From the NCBI GenBank assembly GCA_036504675.1, contig DASXUT010000031.1:1-36897 (forward strand): a DNA stretch of 36,897 nt, written 5' to 3'. The DNA is from Bacillota bacterium (GTDB lineage Bacteria > Bacillota > Sulfobacillia > JAJYWN01 > JAJZPE01). Below are positions 6,892-14,132 of the stretch, in pieces. Made by a program: the position numbers and the translations under genes. The notes under the pieces are model-generated. The model worked only from the letters and a program-made list of their open reading frames with translations, searched no databases and had not been told where the DNA came from. Position 1 is the first letter of the stretch; every line of letters starts with the position of its first letter.

Positions 6892-7783
6892 GTCGTCTAG
6901 AGGGCGGGAAGAGGCCGAACTTGTCAGTCGCGCCCCCCCGCGCACCCTGAGGGGGCCATTGACCGGCCAGTGGCGCTCGATCAAGACTCGTCTGGCCGTC
7001 TTCCCCTGGCCCGCATGACCAGCATGGTAAGAAGCCTTTGGAGTCAGGCCTCTCGTCGGCCACGGACCGACCTTCGCTACTCATCGATCATTCCACCCGC
7101 CGGACCACCGGACGGCGCACAATCGGAATTCGCAAAGTCCGAACCGTTCGGTCCGTCCGGGTCCGATGCAGTCGGGGGCAGCCGCCCGGCTGCCGGTTGG
7201 GTCAATTGGGTCAAATAGTCGGCTAGTCGGCCGGGCGGTCCGGGAGTTTTCTCCGATCGGTCAGAGTAGCTGGGACTCCTCAGAAAGCGGCCATAGGTCG
7301 ATGCCTACCGGCTGGAGAAAGGCCCCTCCTAGGGCCTCCTGGCGTGTCGTCTAGCTGGGCTTGGGGGGAAGGCCGCGGAGTCCCGGGGTAACCAGGAGTA
7401 AACGCCCCTCACCGGCCCGCTTGTGCCTGGACGGCGTCCCCGAGCCGGCGGTCAGCAGTTGACCGCCCTCCCGATGTCCCTGAGGGGACCGCCGCCACCG
7501 CAGAGGTCAGCCTCGCCGCATCCCCGGCAAGGCTCGGAAGGGTGTCATCGGTCTCTCAGGGCTGTGGCCACTGGGTGCCGCCGGATCCTGCTGAAGGAGT
7601 GGCGTCGGGGATTGCCGACCGCTCGAAGTGAGCCATCCCCCCGCTCAGTGCCAAAGCGTGCTCCTGAGGGGCGGCCCAGGGGCGCTGCCGCCCCCCACTC
7701 CCCGCTTGGTGACATAACACGGCCTTCTGGAATCCCCCGACTGGCTAAGGGCCTGCCTCGGCGACCCGCGGCTTGCGCCCTGC

Positions 7784-8215
7784 CTATAGCCTGCCTCGTT
7801 CGATCAGTTCCTCCAAGAAGGCCCGCACTCCGGCAGTCAGGTCGAGGGCCAGAGCTTCGCCCCGGTCGACCCAGCGGACCTCGGAGACGTCGCTCCCGGC
7901 CCGAGCCCCCCCGCCAGTCGGTCGGACGAAGAAATCCAGGAGAACGTAATGAAACTGAACCCTCCCGTCGGCGTCCGGGGTGATCGCCTCACCAACCGTG
8001 GCCAGTTCGCCCGGCTCGACCACCAACCCGGTCTCCTCGAAGGTCTCACGCTTGACCGCCTCGGCCAATTTCTCCCCGACCTCCACCAGTCCCCCCGGGA
8101 TGCTCCACTTGCCCTTCCCGGGCGCGTGTCCCCTCTGGACGAGGAGGATCCGTCCGCCCTCGATGACCACCGAGCCGACTCCGACCAAGGGATACTCCGG
8201 GTACTCTCGGCCCAC
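7784..8215 (-). CDS. Nudix hydrolase
   Basis: The 143-residue protein has a perfect Nudix box (GX5EX7REUXEEXGU) at about 42-64, beginning GLVEVGEKLAEAVKRE, with the metal-binding E60-E61. Nudix enzymes hydrolyse nucleoside diphosphates linked to another group; the compact form with VSSVVIEGGRILLVQR-like N-terminal strands resembles MutT or ADP-ribose pyrophosphatase types, but the substrate cannot be told. The start is GTG at 8213-8215 with GGGAG about 4 nt upstream. It lies last in the long minus-strand redox operon, 75 bp after the 79-aa gene, and may be co-transcribed with it. Confidence 0.9.
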   Translation of the reverse strand: MGREYPEYPLVGVGSVVIEGGRILLVQRGHAPGKGKWSIPGGLVEVGEKLAEAVKRETFEETGLVVEPGELATVGEAITPDADGRVQFHYVLLDFFVRPTGGGARAGSDVSEVRWVDRGEALALDLTAGVRAFLEELIERGRL

Positions 8216-8290
8216 GCCACTCCCACCAGTCCGTCGTCGATTGAAAGGGCTACTCCGGGGCCCTTCCCAGCCCGCCCCTCGAGCCAGGGA

Positions 8291-8530
8291 TCAATCCCGC
8301 TTTGACCCACCCCTTGCGGCGGCCAAGGCTAGAGTCACCGCTTCCTCAGTCGTGGCGGCCGCCAGCGGCCGCTGGCCGGGATGCCCTCCGCCGGCCCGGC
8401 ATCGGTCAGAGTCCTCCGAGCTGAACGACCATGAGCCGAGAGACACGACGGTCTTCCCCCTCTTCCCTTCTCGTCTGAACTTATGGGGTCGGGCCACCCG
8501 TTCCCCAATTTCCCAGGAAATGCCACTCAC
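8291..8530 (-). CDS. Small unknown protein coupled to the MBL-fold hydrolase
   Basis: A 79-codon frame starts at GTG 8528-8530, which overlaps the stop of the upstream hydrolase gene as GTGA. The same coupling style is used across this operon, and this is the main reason to accept it. The product is basic, with a Gly-rich segment AGGGHPGQRP and an Ala-rich helical C-terminus (TTEEAVTLALAAARGG). The GGGHP segment recalls DHHA1 domains, but the rest does not fit and I do not claim homology. No strong Shine-Dalgarno sequence precedes it. It could also be a non-functional frame filling the 310-bp space before the Nudix gene. Confidence 0.42.
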   Translation of the reverse strand: MSGISWEIGERVARPHKFRREGKRGKTVVSLGSWSFSSEDSDRCRAGGGHPGQRPLAAATTEEAVTLALAAARGGSKRD

Positions 8531-9444
8531 CTGCCCGTCGCTGACCAGCTCAGGATAGGTCCACCGGCCTGCCAGGCCACCAGGCCGCGTCGCTCCAGAT
8601 CGGTCAGGATGGCCGTCACGCCTGTGCGGACCAGGTAGTACTGGCCAACGCCGGCGAAACTGAGCCCGATCCGAGTGGCCAGAGCGGCCATGAGGTCGTC
8701 GAGGGTCCTTGGCTGAGCCAGGACCTCCAGGACCATCCACCTCAGGCGGTCGAAGGCCTCCCGGTTGGCCGCCAACGACTCCGACAGGCCCTGACCGTCC
8801 AGAGCTTGGCCGTGTCCAGGCACGTACCGGCGGTAACGAGCAGCTACCGAATTCAGCGTCGCCAGCGAGGCCAGGGCCGCCTGGACGTCCACACAGAAGG
8901 GAACCCCGTGTTTGGCCAGGATCGCCGGCGGGAAGAAGGCGTCGGCCGTGAAAAGCACGCCGTCGTAGGCCAGCCCGACCTGACCGTAGGCGTGCCCGGG
9001 GAGGGGGACGACTTCGACCACGAGGCCCTCTCCGAGGTCGAGCCGGGCTGCTTCGGCGGGCAAGTCACGGACGTCGGCCACCGCCTCGGCCATGAAGAAC
9101 TTGCTTTCCAGTTCGCCCCCGGGCAACGCCCCGGCGGCCAGGTAGATCGGCTCCCACACCGGGTTCCGGACGACCGTCGCCTCGAACGACGAGGCGTACA
9201 CCGGGGCCCCCGTCCGGGCATGGAGGAAGCGGTCCCCGCCAATGTGGTCGGCATGGGCATGGGTGTTGATGATGGCTACGGCCTTCAGCCCCTGCTCGTT
9301 TAGAAGGCGGAGAACCTTCCGGGCTGAGCTCTCGTCCAGGCCAGGGTCGATGACGGCCGCCCGCCCACCGTCGGCCACAAGGATCCCGCTGTTGGTCGGC
9401 CCGATCAACCCCCAGACCCGGTCGGTCAATCGCTCTGGGACCAC
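8527..9444 (-). CDS. Metallo-beta-lactamase-fold hydrolase
   Basis: The 305-residue protein has the binuclear-metal motif THAHADHIGGD (H62, H64, D66, H67), a second metal ligand in PLPGHAYGQ, the bridging Asp in FTADAF and the later VPGHGQ. A C-terminal segment of about 80 residues (RTLDDLMAALATRIGLSF to the end) looks like a winged-helix cap, as in several MBL-fold thioesterase or lactonase-like proteins. The start is GTG with GGAGGAGGGA upstream. It lies 54 bp after the MoaD-like gene in the AOR operon. In this setting it might hydrolyse a thioester, lactone or other product of the aldehyde/acid chemistry; the substrate is unknown. Confidence 0.9.
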   Translation of the reverse strand: MVPERLTDRVWGLIGPTNSGILVADGGRAAVIDPGLDESSARKVLRLLNEQGLKAVAIINTHAHADHIGGDRFLHARTGAPVYASSFEATVVRNPVWEPIYLAAGALPGGELESKFFMAEAVADVRDLPAEAARLDLGEGLVVEVVPLPGHAYGQVGLAYDGVLFTADAFFPPAILAKHGVPFCVDVQAALASLATLNSVAARYRRYVPGHGQALDGQGLSESLAANREAFDRLRWMVLEVLAQPRTLDDLMAALATRIGLSFAGVGQYYLVRTGVTAILTDLERRGLVAWQAGGPILSWSATGR

Positions 9445-9498
9445 CAGAAGTCCCTCCTCCGGAAGGATTATGTCTCGAGGACCGGGGCCCCGCCCTCT

Positions 9499-9828
9499 CT
9501 AGGCCGATCCTCCGCCGGCGATGGGAGAGAGGATGACCACCTCTCCGTCACCATCGAGGAGGTCCTCCCGGCCGATCCGCCGGCCCTCAAAAAGAGCACC
9601 GATGGCCAGCTCCGGACGAAGACCAATGGCGCGGAGCAGATCGGCCAGGGTCAGCGGCCCGCCGGCGGCATAGATAAAGTCGTCGGACCGTCCTCCGGTC
9701 CCCTCATAGGCCCCGGCCGACACGTATTCCCGCAGATGCCCGGGGACCATCACCCGCAATCTCAACCTGGATTCCACCTTCCCCAGCAAGCTACCGGGGC
9801 CCATGGGGACCCCGGCAACCCTTATCAT
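9499..9828 (-). CDS. MoaD/ThiS-family ubiquitin-like sulfur carrier
   Basis: This 109-residue protein shows the MoaD/ThiS beta-grasp pattern: a first strand (RLRLRVMVPGHLREYV, about 21-36), a central helix (LTLADLLRAIGL, 59-70) and the closing GDGEVVILSPIAGGG. MoaD proteins donate sulfur to the pterin dithiolene of Mo/W cofactors and normally end in Gly-Gly. Here two residues (Ser-Ala) follow GGG. The start ATG overlaps the AOR stop as ATGA, so it is translationally coupled to the tungsten enzyme, and dedicated cofactor supply for AOR is a reasonable inference. It carries about 20 extra N-terminal residues relative to a minimal MoaD. Confidence 0.85.
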   Translation of the reverse strand: MIRVAGVPMGPGSLLGKVESRLRLRVMVPGHLREYVSAGAYEGTGGRSDDFIYAAGGPLTLADLLRAIGLRPELAIGALFEGRRIGREDLLDGDGEVVILSPIAGGGSA

Positions 9829-11699
9829 AAGCCCCGGATCTTGCCGGACTGCGCCAGGCTGTCGGCCTCCCGGTCGAGACCAAGCCGGCGAAGGGTGGCC
9901 ACGGTCGGCCTGCCGTCGTTATCCCACCCGCGCTTGGAGTAGTACTCGTCGAGCAGGATGTCCAGTTTCTCCCTGGGGATATACTTTCCCTTCGCCGGGC
10001 CATCCGGCACCGGTTCCTCCATCCAGCGGACCGGCGGGTAATCCCACGACCTTCCGAACCCCTCAAGGTGCTTGAGGTTGAACGCCCGGGTCAGGTTCCA
10101 GACCCGCTCCGCCGCCAGCAAGAGATCCTTCCAGCTGTACTCCTTTCCGGTGACCAGGGGGAAGATCTCTTCGTAGTAGCGGAGGTCGAAGCCGATCTCC
10201 ACCCACTGCAGACGACAGATTCCCAGGAGGTCGAAAAGCGGTCGGGTGTGCTGTAACTCGATGACCTTGTCGACCTTGCCTTCCAGGGTGTCCCGCCCGA
10301 CCGCGACATCGTGGGTGATCGCCCAGGACCGGTTGTGGTGGCCGCCGACGTCGGCGGTCATGTAGGACAGCATCATCGCCGGGGCCCAACGGGGTTCGTA
10401 CCCGCTGACCTCCAGCCCCTTGACGTGGATGGCGAAGCGCTCAGAACCCTTGTCGAACGCCTTGGCGGCCGCCCTGACCCCGTCGGCCAGGATCTGGCCG
10501 ATGCCCTCCCGTCGGGCGATCTTGTCGAGCAGGTACTCAACCGACCCCGGGTCGCCGAAACGGATCTCTCGCCCGACCTCTGCTGGGCCGATGATCCCTC
10601 GTTCAAAGCATTCAATGGCGAAGGCGGCCACGTTGCCCCCGGAGATGGTGTCGATGCCCAGCTCGTCGCAGACGTAGTTCAAGTAGGCGACGTCCTCGAT
10701 GGAACCGATGCCACAGTTGCCGCCAAGGAGGGCGATGGTCTCATACTCCGGCCCCTCCACGTAGACCTCGCGGCCGCCGCGAGTCGACCCCACGAAGGCC
10801 TTCGTCTTGGAGTACTTGCCGCACGGGATCGGGCAGCCGAAGCAGCCCTTGTCCGTGACCAGCAACCTTTCCCTGAGCTTCTGGCCGTTGATCTCCTTAT
10901 GACCCTCGAAATAGGAGGTCTGGAAGTTCCGGGTCGGGAACGCCCCGACCTCGTTGACCCAGTCGGTCACCCCGGCCGTACCGTACGGGGTCCATTCCTT
11001 GAACCCCGGCTTGGAGAAGCAGGCCTCGTACATCTCTCGTCCCTTGGCCTCGACGCCCTTCGGGTCGGCCAGCGGGATGGTCCGCGTGCCGCGGACCGCG
11101 ATGGCCTTGATCTTCTTGGAGCCGAGGACCGCGCCAATGCCCGTCCGTCCAGCCTGCCGGCCGAAGTCGTGAGACACGCAGGCGAAGTGAACCCGATTCT
11201 CCCCGGCCGGGCCGATGGTGGCGACCTGGAACTCCTCGCCCAGGTCGTCCTTGATCGCCCTTTCGGCCTCCAAGGCCCCCAGTCCCCAGTACTTCGAGGC
11301 CTCGACCATCTCGACCTTGTCATCGTCGATCTTGATCAGACTGGGACGGGCCGCCGCTCCCCGGATGACGATCGCGTCATAGCCGGCGTACTTGAGCTCG
11401 GCCGCCAAGTGCCCCCCCATGTTGGAGTCGCCGTAACCGCCCGTCGCCGGCGACCTGGAAGCCAGGGTAATCTTGCCACTCCCCGGCAGGAAGACCCCTG
11501 ACAGCGGGCCGGAAGCCACCACCACCAGGTTGTCGGGAGACAGCGGCTCGACCCCCGGGTCGAGTTCATCGAACAGGATCTTGGCCGCGAACCCCCGGCC
11601 CCCCAGGAACTTCTCAGCCATCTCCTTCGGAGTCGGCTGGCCGGTGATCCGTCCCGACGAGAGATCGATCCGAAGGATCTTGCCTCCGTATCCGTTCAT
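9825..11699 (-). CDS. Tungsten-dependent aldehyde:ferredoxin oxidoreductase family protein
   Basis: AOR-family enzymes oxidise aldehydes to acids, or run in reverse, at a bis-pterin tungsten site with one [4Fe-4S] cluster. The 624-residue product is of family length. Marks are the N-terminal MNGYGGKILRIDL, the GGRGFAAK pterin-domain motif (33-40), RTGIGAVLGSKKIKAI (185-200) and cluster cysteines C286, C289 and C293 (CFGCPIPC) with a fourth at C495 (LLGICRLQW), close to the spacing in Pyrococcus AOR. ATG at 11697-11699 is chosen with GGAGG 11 nt upstream; a GTG at 11711 abuts the Shine-Dalgarno sequence. It lies 18 bp after the ferredoxin gene and overlaps the MoaD-like gene. The aldehyde substrate is not evident. 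Confidence 0.95.
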   Translation of the reverse strand: MNGYGGKILRIDLSSGRITGQPTPKEMAEKFLGGRGFAAKILFDELDPGVEPLSPDNLVVVASGPLSGVFLPGSGKITLASRSPATGGYGDSNMGGHLAAELKYAGYDAIVIRGAAARPSLIKIDDDKVEMVEASKYWGLGALEAERAIKDDLGEEFQVATIGPAGENRVHFACVSHDFGRQAGRTGIGAVLGSKKIKAIAVRGTRTIPLADPKGVEAKGREMYEACFSKPGFKEWTPYGTAGVTDWVNEVGAFPTRNFQTSYFEGHKEINGQKLRERLLVTDKGCFGCPIPCGKYSKTKAFVGSTRGGREVYVEGPEYETIALLGGNCGIGSIEDVAYLNYVCDELGIDTISGGNVAAFAIECFERGIIGPAEVGREIRFGDPGSVEYLLDKIARREGIGQILADGVRAAAKAFDKGSERFAIHVKGLEVSGYEPRWAPAMMLSYMTADVGGHHNRSWAITHDVAVGRDTLEGKVDKVIELQHTRPLFDLLGICRLQWVEIGFDLRYYEEIFPLVTGKEYSWKDLLLAAERVWNLTRAFNLKHLEGFGRSWDYPPVRWMEEPVPDGPAKGKYIPREKLDILLDEYYSKRGWDNDGRPTVATLRRLGLDREADSLAQSGKIRGL

Positions 11700-11717
11700 G
11701 AGCTCTCTCACCTCCGC

Positions 11718-12122
11718 CTACTTCGGGGCGACGATCTCGCCGTCGAGGTCCAGGATGGCATTGCGGGGACAGAGCCGGACACATTCCCCACAAAGGACGC
11801 ACTTGATCGGAGCGACCCGGTCCGAGTGGGTGAAGAGGGTCTTGCTTTCGCAGGCCTCGACGCACAGCCCGCAGCCGGTGCAGAGGTCCGGCTTGATCTC
11901 ATAGGCCTTTCCCTTCAAGCTGATGGCCCCCGCCGGGCAGACCTCCGCACACTTCCCGCACTGGTCACAGACCACGATCTGGTACTTGCCGGGGCTTGGG
12001 AAGCGGCCGCGAATCCTGATGGCCGACTTCTTGGGGTTCTGCTCCCCCAGGTTGTGTAGGGCGCAGATCATCTCGCAGACCCGGCACCCCGAACACAGGT
12101 CTTCGACCAATTTCAGCTTCAA
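11718..12122 (-). CDS. Four-cluster [4Fe-4S] ferredoxin, probable AOR electron partner
   Basis: The 134-residue protein has four cysteine motifs: CSGCRVCEMIC (about 10-20), CDQCGKCAEVCP, CTGCGLCVEAC and CVLCGECVRLCP. This is the HycB/polyferredoxin-like pattern found in small subunits beside AOR and molybdoenzymes. It should accept electrons from the neighbouring AOR and pass them on, in the cytoplasm. The start is TTG (12120-12122) with GGGAGG and AAGGGG upstream. It lies 36 bp after the FAD dehydrogenase gene and 18 bp before AOR. A role as the bridge between the dehydrogenase module and AOR is inference from gene order. Confidence 0.92.
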   Translation of the reverse strand: MKLKLVEDLCSGCRVCEMICALHNLGEQNPKKSAIRIRGRFPSPGKYQIVVCDQCGKCAEVCPAGAISLKGKAYEIKPDLCTGCGLCVEACESKTLFTHSDRVAPIKCVLCGECVRLCPRNAILDLDGEIVAPK

Positions 12123-12158
12123 CCCCTTGGTCCTCCCTTCTGGCCGCGTTGGTGGCGG

Positions 12159-13310
12159 TCAAACGACGGACGGTTCGCGGATCAACTCCCCCCGGACGAA
12201 CCTATCCAGGGTCAACATTGACACGTCAAGGCTGGTCTTCAGGCCGAGGATCAGCTCGGCCAAGAGGATGCCGGTCATCGGCGCCAGCATGAAACCGTGA
12301 CCGGAGAAGCCGATGGCTTGGAAGAACCCCGGAACCTCGGAGACCTCGCCCAGGATCGGCTGGGCGTCTGGAGTCATGTTATAGAGGCCCGACCACTGTC
12401 TGACCACCCTGACCTCTCTTAGGATCGGCATGATCTCGGTGACCTTGGCCGCCACGTCCTCGAGGAATGACCAGGAGTGACCGATGTCGAAGCCCCTCGG
12501 CTCGTGCGGGTCGCCGACCCCCATGATGAAACTCCCGTGGGGGGTCTGCTGGCAGTAGAGACCGTGGGCGAAGGACATCACCATCGGTCCTTGAAGGGAC
12601 CCGACCGGTTCGGTCACCAGAATTTGGTGCCGTTCCGAGTGGACCGGCAGTTCAACCCCGGCCATCCGGCCGACGACTTGGGAATAGGGCCCCGCGGTGT
12701 TGACGACGATGGGGGTTTCCACCTCGTCACCGTTCGACAAGACCACCCGCTTGTTTAGTCCGGTCATCGGGATGATAGCGGTCACCGCGGCAAACTTCCG
12801 GATGGTCACTCCCAACCTGGCCGCCGCCTCGGCGTAGGCCTGGACGGTCTTGAACGGGTTGAGGTGGCCGTCTTTGGGGCAAAAGGCCGCTCCGAGGAGC
12901 CCTTCAGGACTCAAATGGGGGACGATGGCCAGCGTTTCCTCCCGGGTGACCAGCCGGCTGGGGATGTCCAGCCGATTCTGAAGGGCGACGTTCTGCTTGA
13001 ACTGCCGCCACTGCCGCTCGGTATAGGCCGGCATGAGGTAGCCACCTTGTTTGAATTCCAGGTCCCCATCGAAGCCAAGCTCCTCACCGAGGGTCTCGAA
13101 TCTCTCGATGCTGCCCTTCGCCAGACGGCAGTTCATCTCCATGCCCCATTGCATCCGCACACCGGCACCGCATCTCCCGGTCGAACCGCTGGCGAGGGTG
13201 TTCTTCTCAAGGACGACGACCTTCCCGCACCCGCGGGCGGCCAGGTTATAGGCCACCGCGGTCCCATTGACACCTCCACCGATGATGACCACGTCTGCCG
13301 TGGATTTCAC
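12159..13310 (-). CDS. FAD-dependent amino-acid/amine dehydrogenase (DadA/SoxB/HcnC-like)
   Basis: The 383-residue flavoprotein starts with a Rossmann motif DVVIIGGGVNGTAVAYNLA (GGGVNG at 11-16). It shows the DAO-family signatures GSTGRCGAG after the second strand, and SGLYNMTPDAQPILG and GFSGHGFMLAP near the C-terminus. Relatives are sarcosine oxidase beta, the beta subunit of dye-linked L-proline dehydrogenase, D-amino-acid dehydrogenase and HcnC. These oxidise a secondary or primary amine to an imine that hydrolyses to an aldehyde or oxo-acid. The start is GTG at 13308-13310, overlapping the previous stop as GTGA. It is embedded among Fe-S partner genes, so electrons leave by protein transfer rather than to oxygen. 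The substrate is uncertain. Confidence 0.92.
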   Translation of the reverse strand: MKSTADVVIIGGGVNGTAVAYNLAARGCGKVVVLEKNTLASGSTGRCGAGVRMQWGMEMNCRLAKGSIERFETLGEELGFDGDLEFKQGGYLMPAYTERQWRQFKQNVALQNRLDIPSRLVTREETLAIVPHLSPEGLLGAAFCPKDGHLNPFKTVQAYAEAAARLGVTIRKFAAVTAIIPMTGLNKRVVLSNGDEVETPIVVNTAGPYSQVVGRMAGVELPVHSERHQILVTEPVGSLQGPMVMSFAHGLYCQQTPHGSFIMGVGDPHEPRGFDIGHSWSFLEDVAAKVTEIMPILREVRVVRQWSGLYNMTPDAQPILGEVSEVPGFFQAIGFSGHGFMLAPMTGILLAELILGLKTSLDVSMLTLDRFVRGELIREPSVV

Positions 13311-13609
13311 TCGCCCTCGCCCCTTTCGCGCTCCTTCCGAGCTTTGGCGAGGAGCCCGAGCTTGATCGGTTTGGTCGGGGGGCGGAAGGTGGACATGGGG
13401 ATGTCTTCGATTTGCCCGCCGGTAGCTGCGGCGATCTCCTGAAGCAGCAGGAGCCGACACGTCCGCCCCTGGCATTGGCCCATCCCGCAGCGGGACAGCC
13501 GCTTGATCTCGTCGGGAGTCTTGTAACCCCGGGCGATCAGCCCCCTGACCTCATCGAGGGTGATGTCCTCGCAGCGGCAGATGATGGTGTCAGGACCCTT
13601 ATCAGCCAT
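13307..13609 (-). CDS. BFD-like [2Fe-2S]-binding protein
   Basis: The 100-residue protein has the BFD pattern: CRCED at about 12-16 and GMGQCQGRTC further on, giving four cysteines for one [2Fe-2S] cluster. In many HcnB/SoxA-like flavoproteins this domain is fused to the C-terminus of the FAD/NAD subunit; here it is a separate gene. The ATG at 13607-13609 follows GAGGAGGA and overlaps the upstream stop by 8 nt; the downstream dehydrogenase starts inside its stop codon. It probably links the FAD/NAD(P) subunit and the DadA-like subunit electronically. The C-terminal tail is charged (KARKERERGEGE). Confidence 0.9.
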   Translation of the reverse strand: MADKGPDTIICRCEDITLDEVRGLIARGYKTPDEIKRLSRCGMGQCQGRTCRLLLLQEIAAATGGQIEDIPMSTFRPPTKPIKLGLLAKARKERERGEGE

Positions 13610-14132
13610 GACGGTCCTCCTCAACCTTGATGTTCCGAGCCACCCAGGCCAGGTTCTTGGGGACGGCGACCCAGACCACGGCCGTCTCCTCCCTGGTCCG
13701 CGGCTTCAGGACCCTGACCACGCGGCCCCGACCGACCACCCGACCCTCCCGGTCCAGGGCCGAGACGACCTGGTCCTTCGCCGGCAGGGGAAGGAATTCA
13801 TAGGCCATCTTGATCAAGGCCTCATCGGGCCCGAAGGTCTCGTCGACGACGAAGATCGCCAGCCCCGGACAGCGGGCGACGCATAGCCCGCAGCCGTTGC
13901 ATTTCCCCCGGTCAAGGGCGGGGAGGTCGTTGATGTCGGCGAAGGGGGCGATGGCCCCCCGACGGCACGATGAAGCGCAAGGATCGCAGGGGATCCGCTG
14001 AAAGCATTCAAGGACGGCCGCCGGCCCCCCGGCCAGACGGGACGTATCCGGTCTGACCCTGGCGAGGTCGGCCTCGTCCGGCGCCCCGGAGCGGCGGAGG
14101 GCGTCGCTCGGCCCGGTCGCCTTGCCGCTCAT
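13602..14132 (-). CDS. 2x[4Fe-4S] ferredoxin-like electron-transfer subunit
   Basis: The 176-residue protein has two cysteine clusters: CFQRIPCDPCASSCRRG (about 43-59) and CNGCGLCVARCP (about 78-89). It then has a domain of about 80 residues without cysteines, including ETAVVWVAVPKNL. The first cluster has C-x5-C-x2-C-x3-C spacing instead of the standard C-x2-C-x2-C. The ATG overlaps the stop of the FAD/NAD(P) oxidoreductase as ATGA. This type of subunit accompanies HcnB-like/DadA-like dehydrogenase complexes such as the dye-linked proline dehydrogenases. The C-terminal domain is not recognised. Confidence 0.87.
   Translation of the reverse strand: MSGKATGPSDALRRSGAPDEADLARVRPDTSRLAGGPAAVLECFQRIPCDPCASSCRRGAIAPFADINDLPALDRGKCNGCGLCVARCPGLAIFVVDETFGPDEALIKMAYEFLPLPAKDQVVSALDREGRVVGRGRVVRVLKPRTREETAVVWVAVPKNLAWVARNIKVEEDRHG

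Larger units (their letters stand above)
6532..7783. other. Long intergenic region without a credible gene
   Basis: About 1.25 kb carry no reading frame with recognisable protein features or a proper ribosome-binding site; translations in all frames are Arg/Pro/Gly-rich and look like shadows. It holds several perfect GC-rich inverted repeats: 6731-6741/6755-6765 (11 bp), 7177-7184/7187-7194 (8 bp), 7447-7454/7460-7467 (8 bp) and 7668-7675/7687-7694 (8 bp). It also has an AT-rich dyad at 6878-6891 and short tandem duplications near 7196-7231. I could not match it to RNase P RNA, tmRNA, SRP RNA, a T-box or a cobalamin riboswitch. It may hold a structured RNA, regulatory DNA or decayed sequence. 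Confidence 0.6.

Noticed and set aside
7381-7620. Cobalamin riboswitch or RNase P RNA
   Set aside because: A GCCACTGGG string is present, but the AGCCAGGAGACC B12 box and the conserved RNase P segments (GAGGAAAGTCC) are not found.
7423-7983. 186-codon open frame on the plus strand in the non-coding region
   Set aside because: The product is almost entirely Arg/Pro/Ser, lacks a ribosome-binding site and runs antisense into the Nudix gene.
10311-11501. 396-codon open frame on the plus strand
   Set aside because: It is antisense to the AOR gene, has no ribosome-binding site and translates to an Asp/Arg/Gly-rich sequence typical of GC-rich shadow frames.
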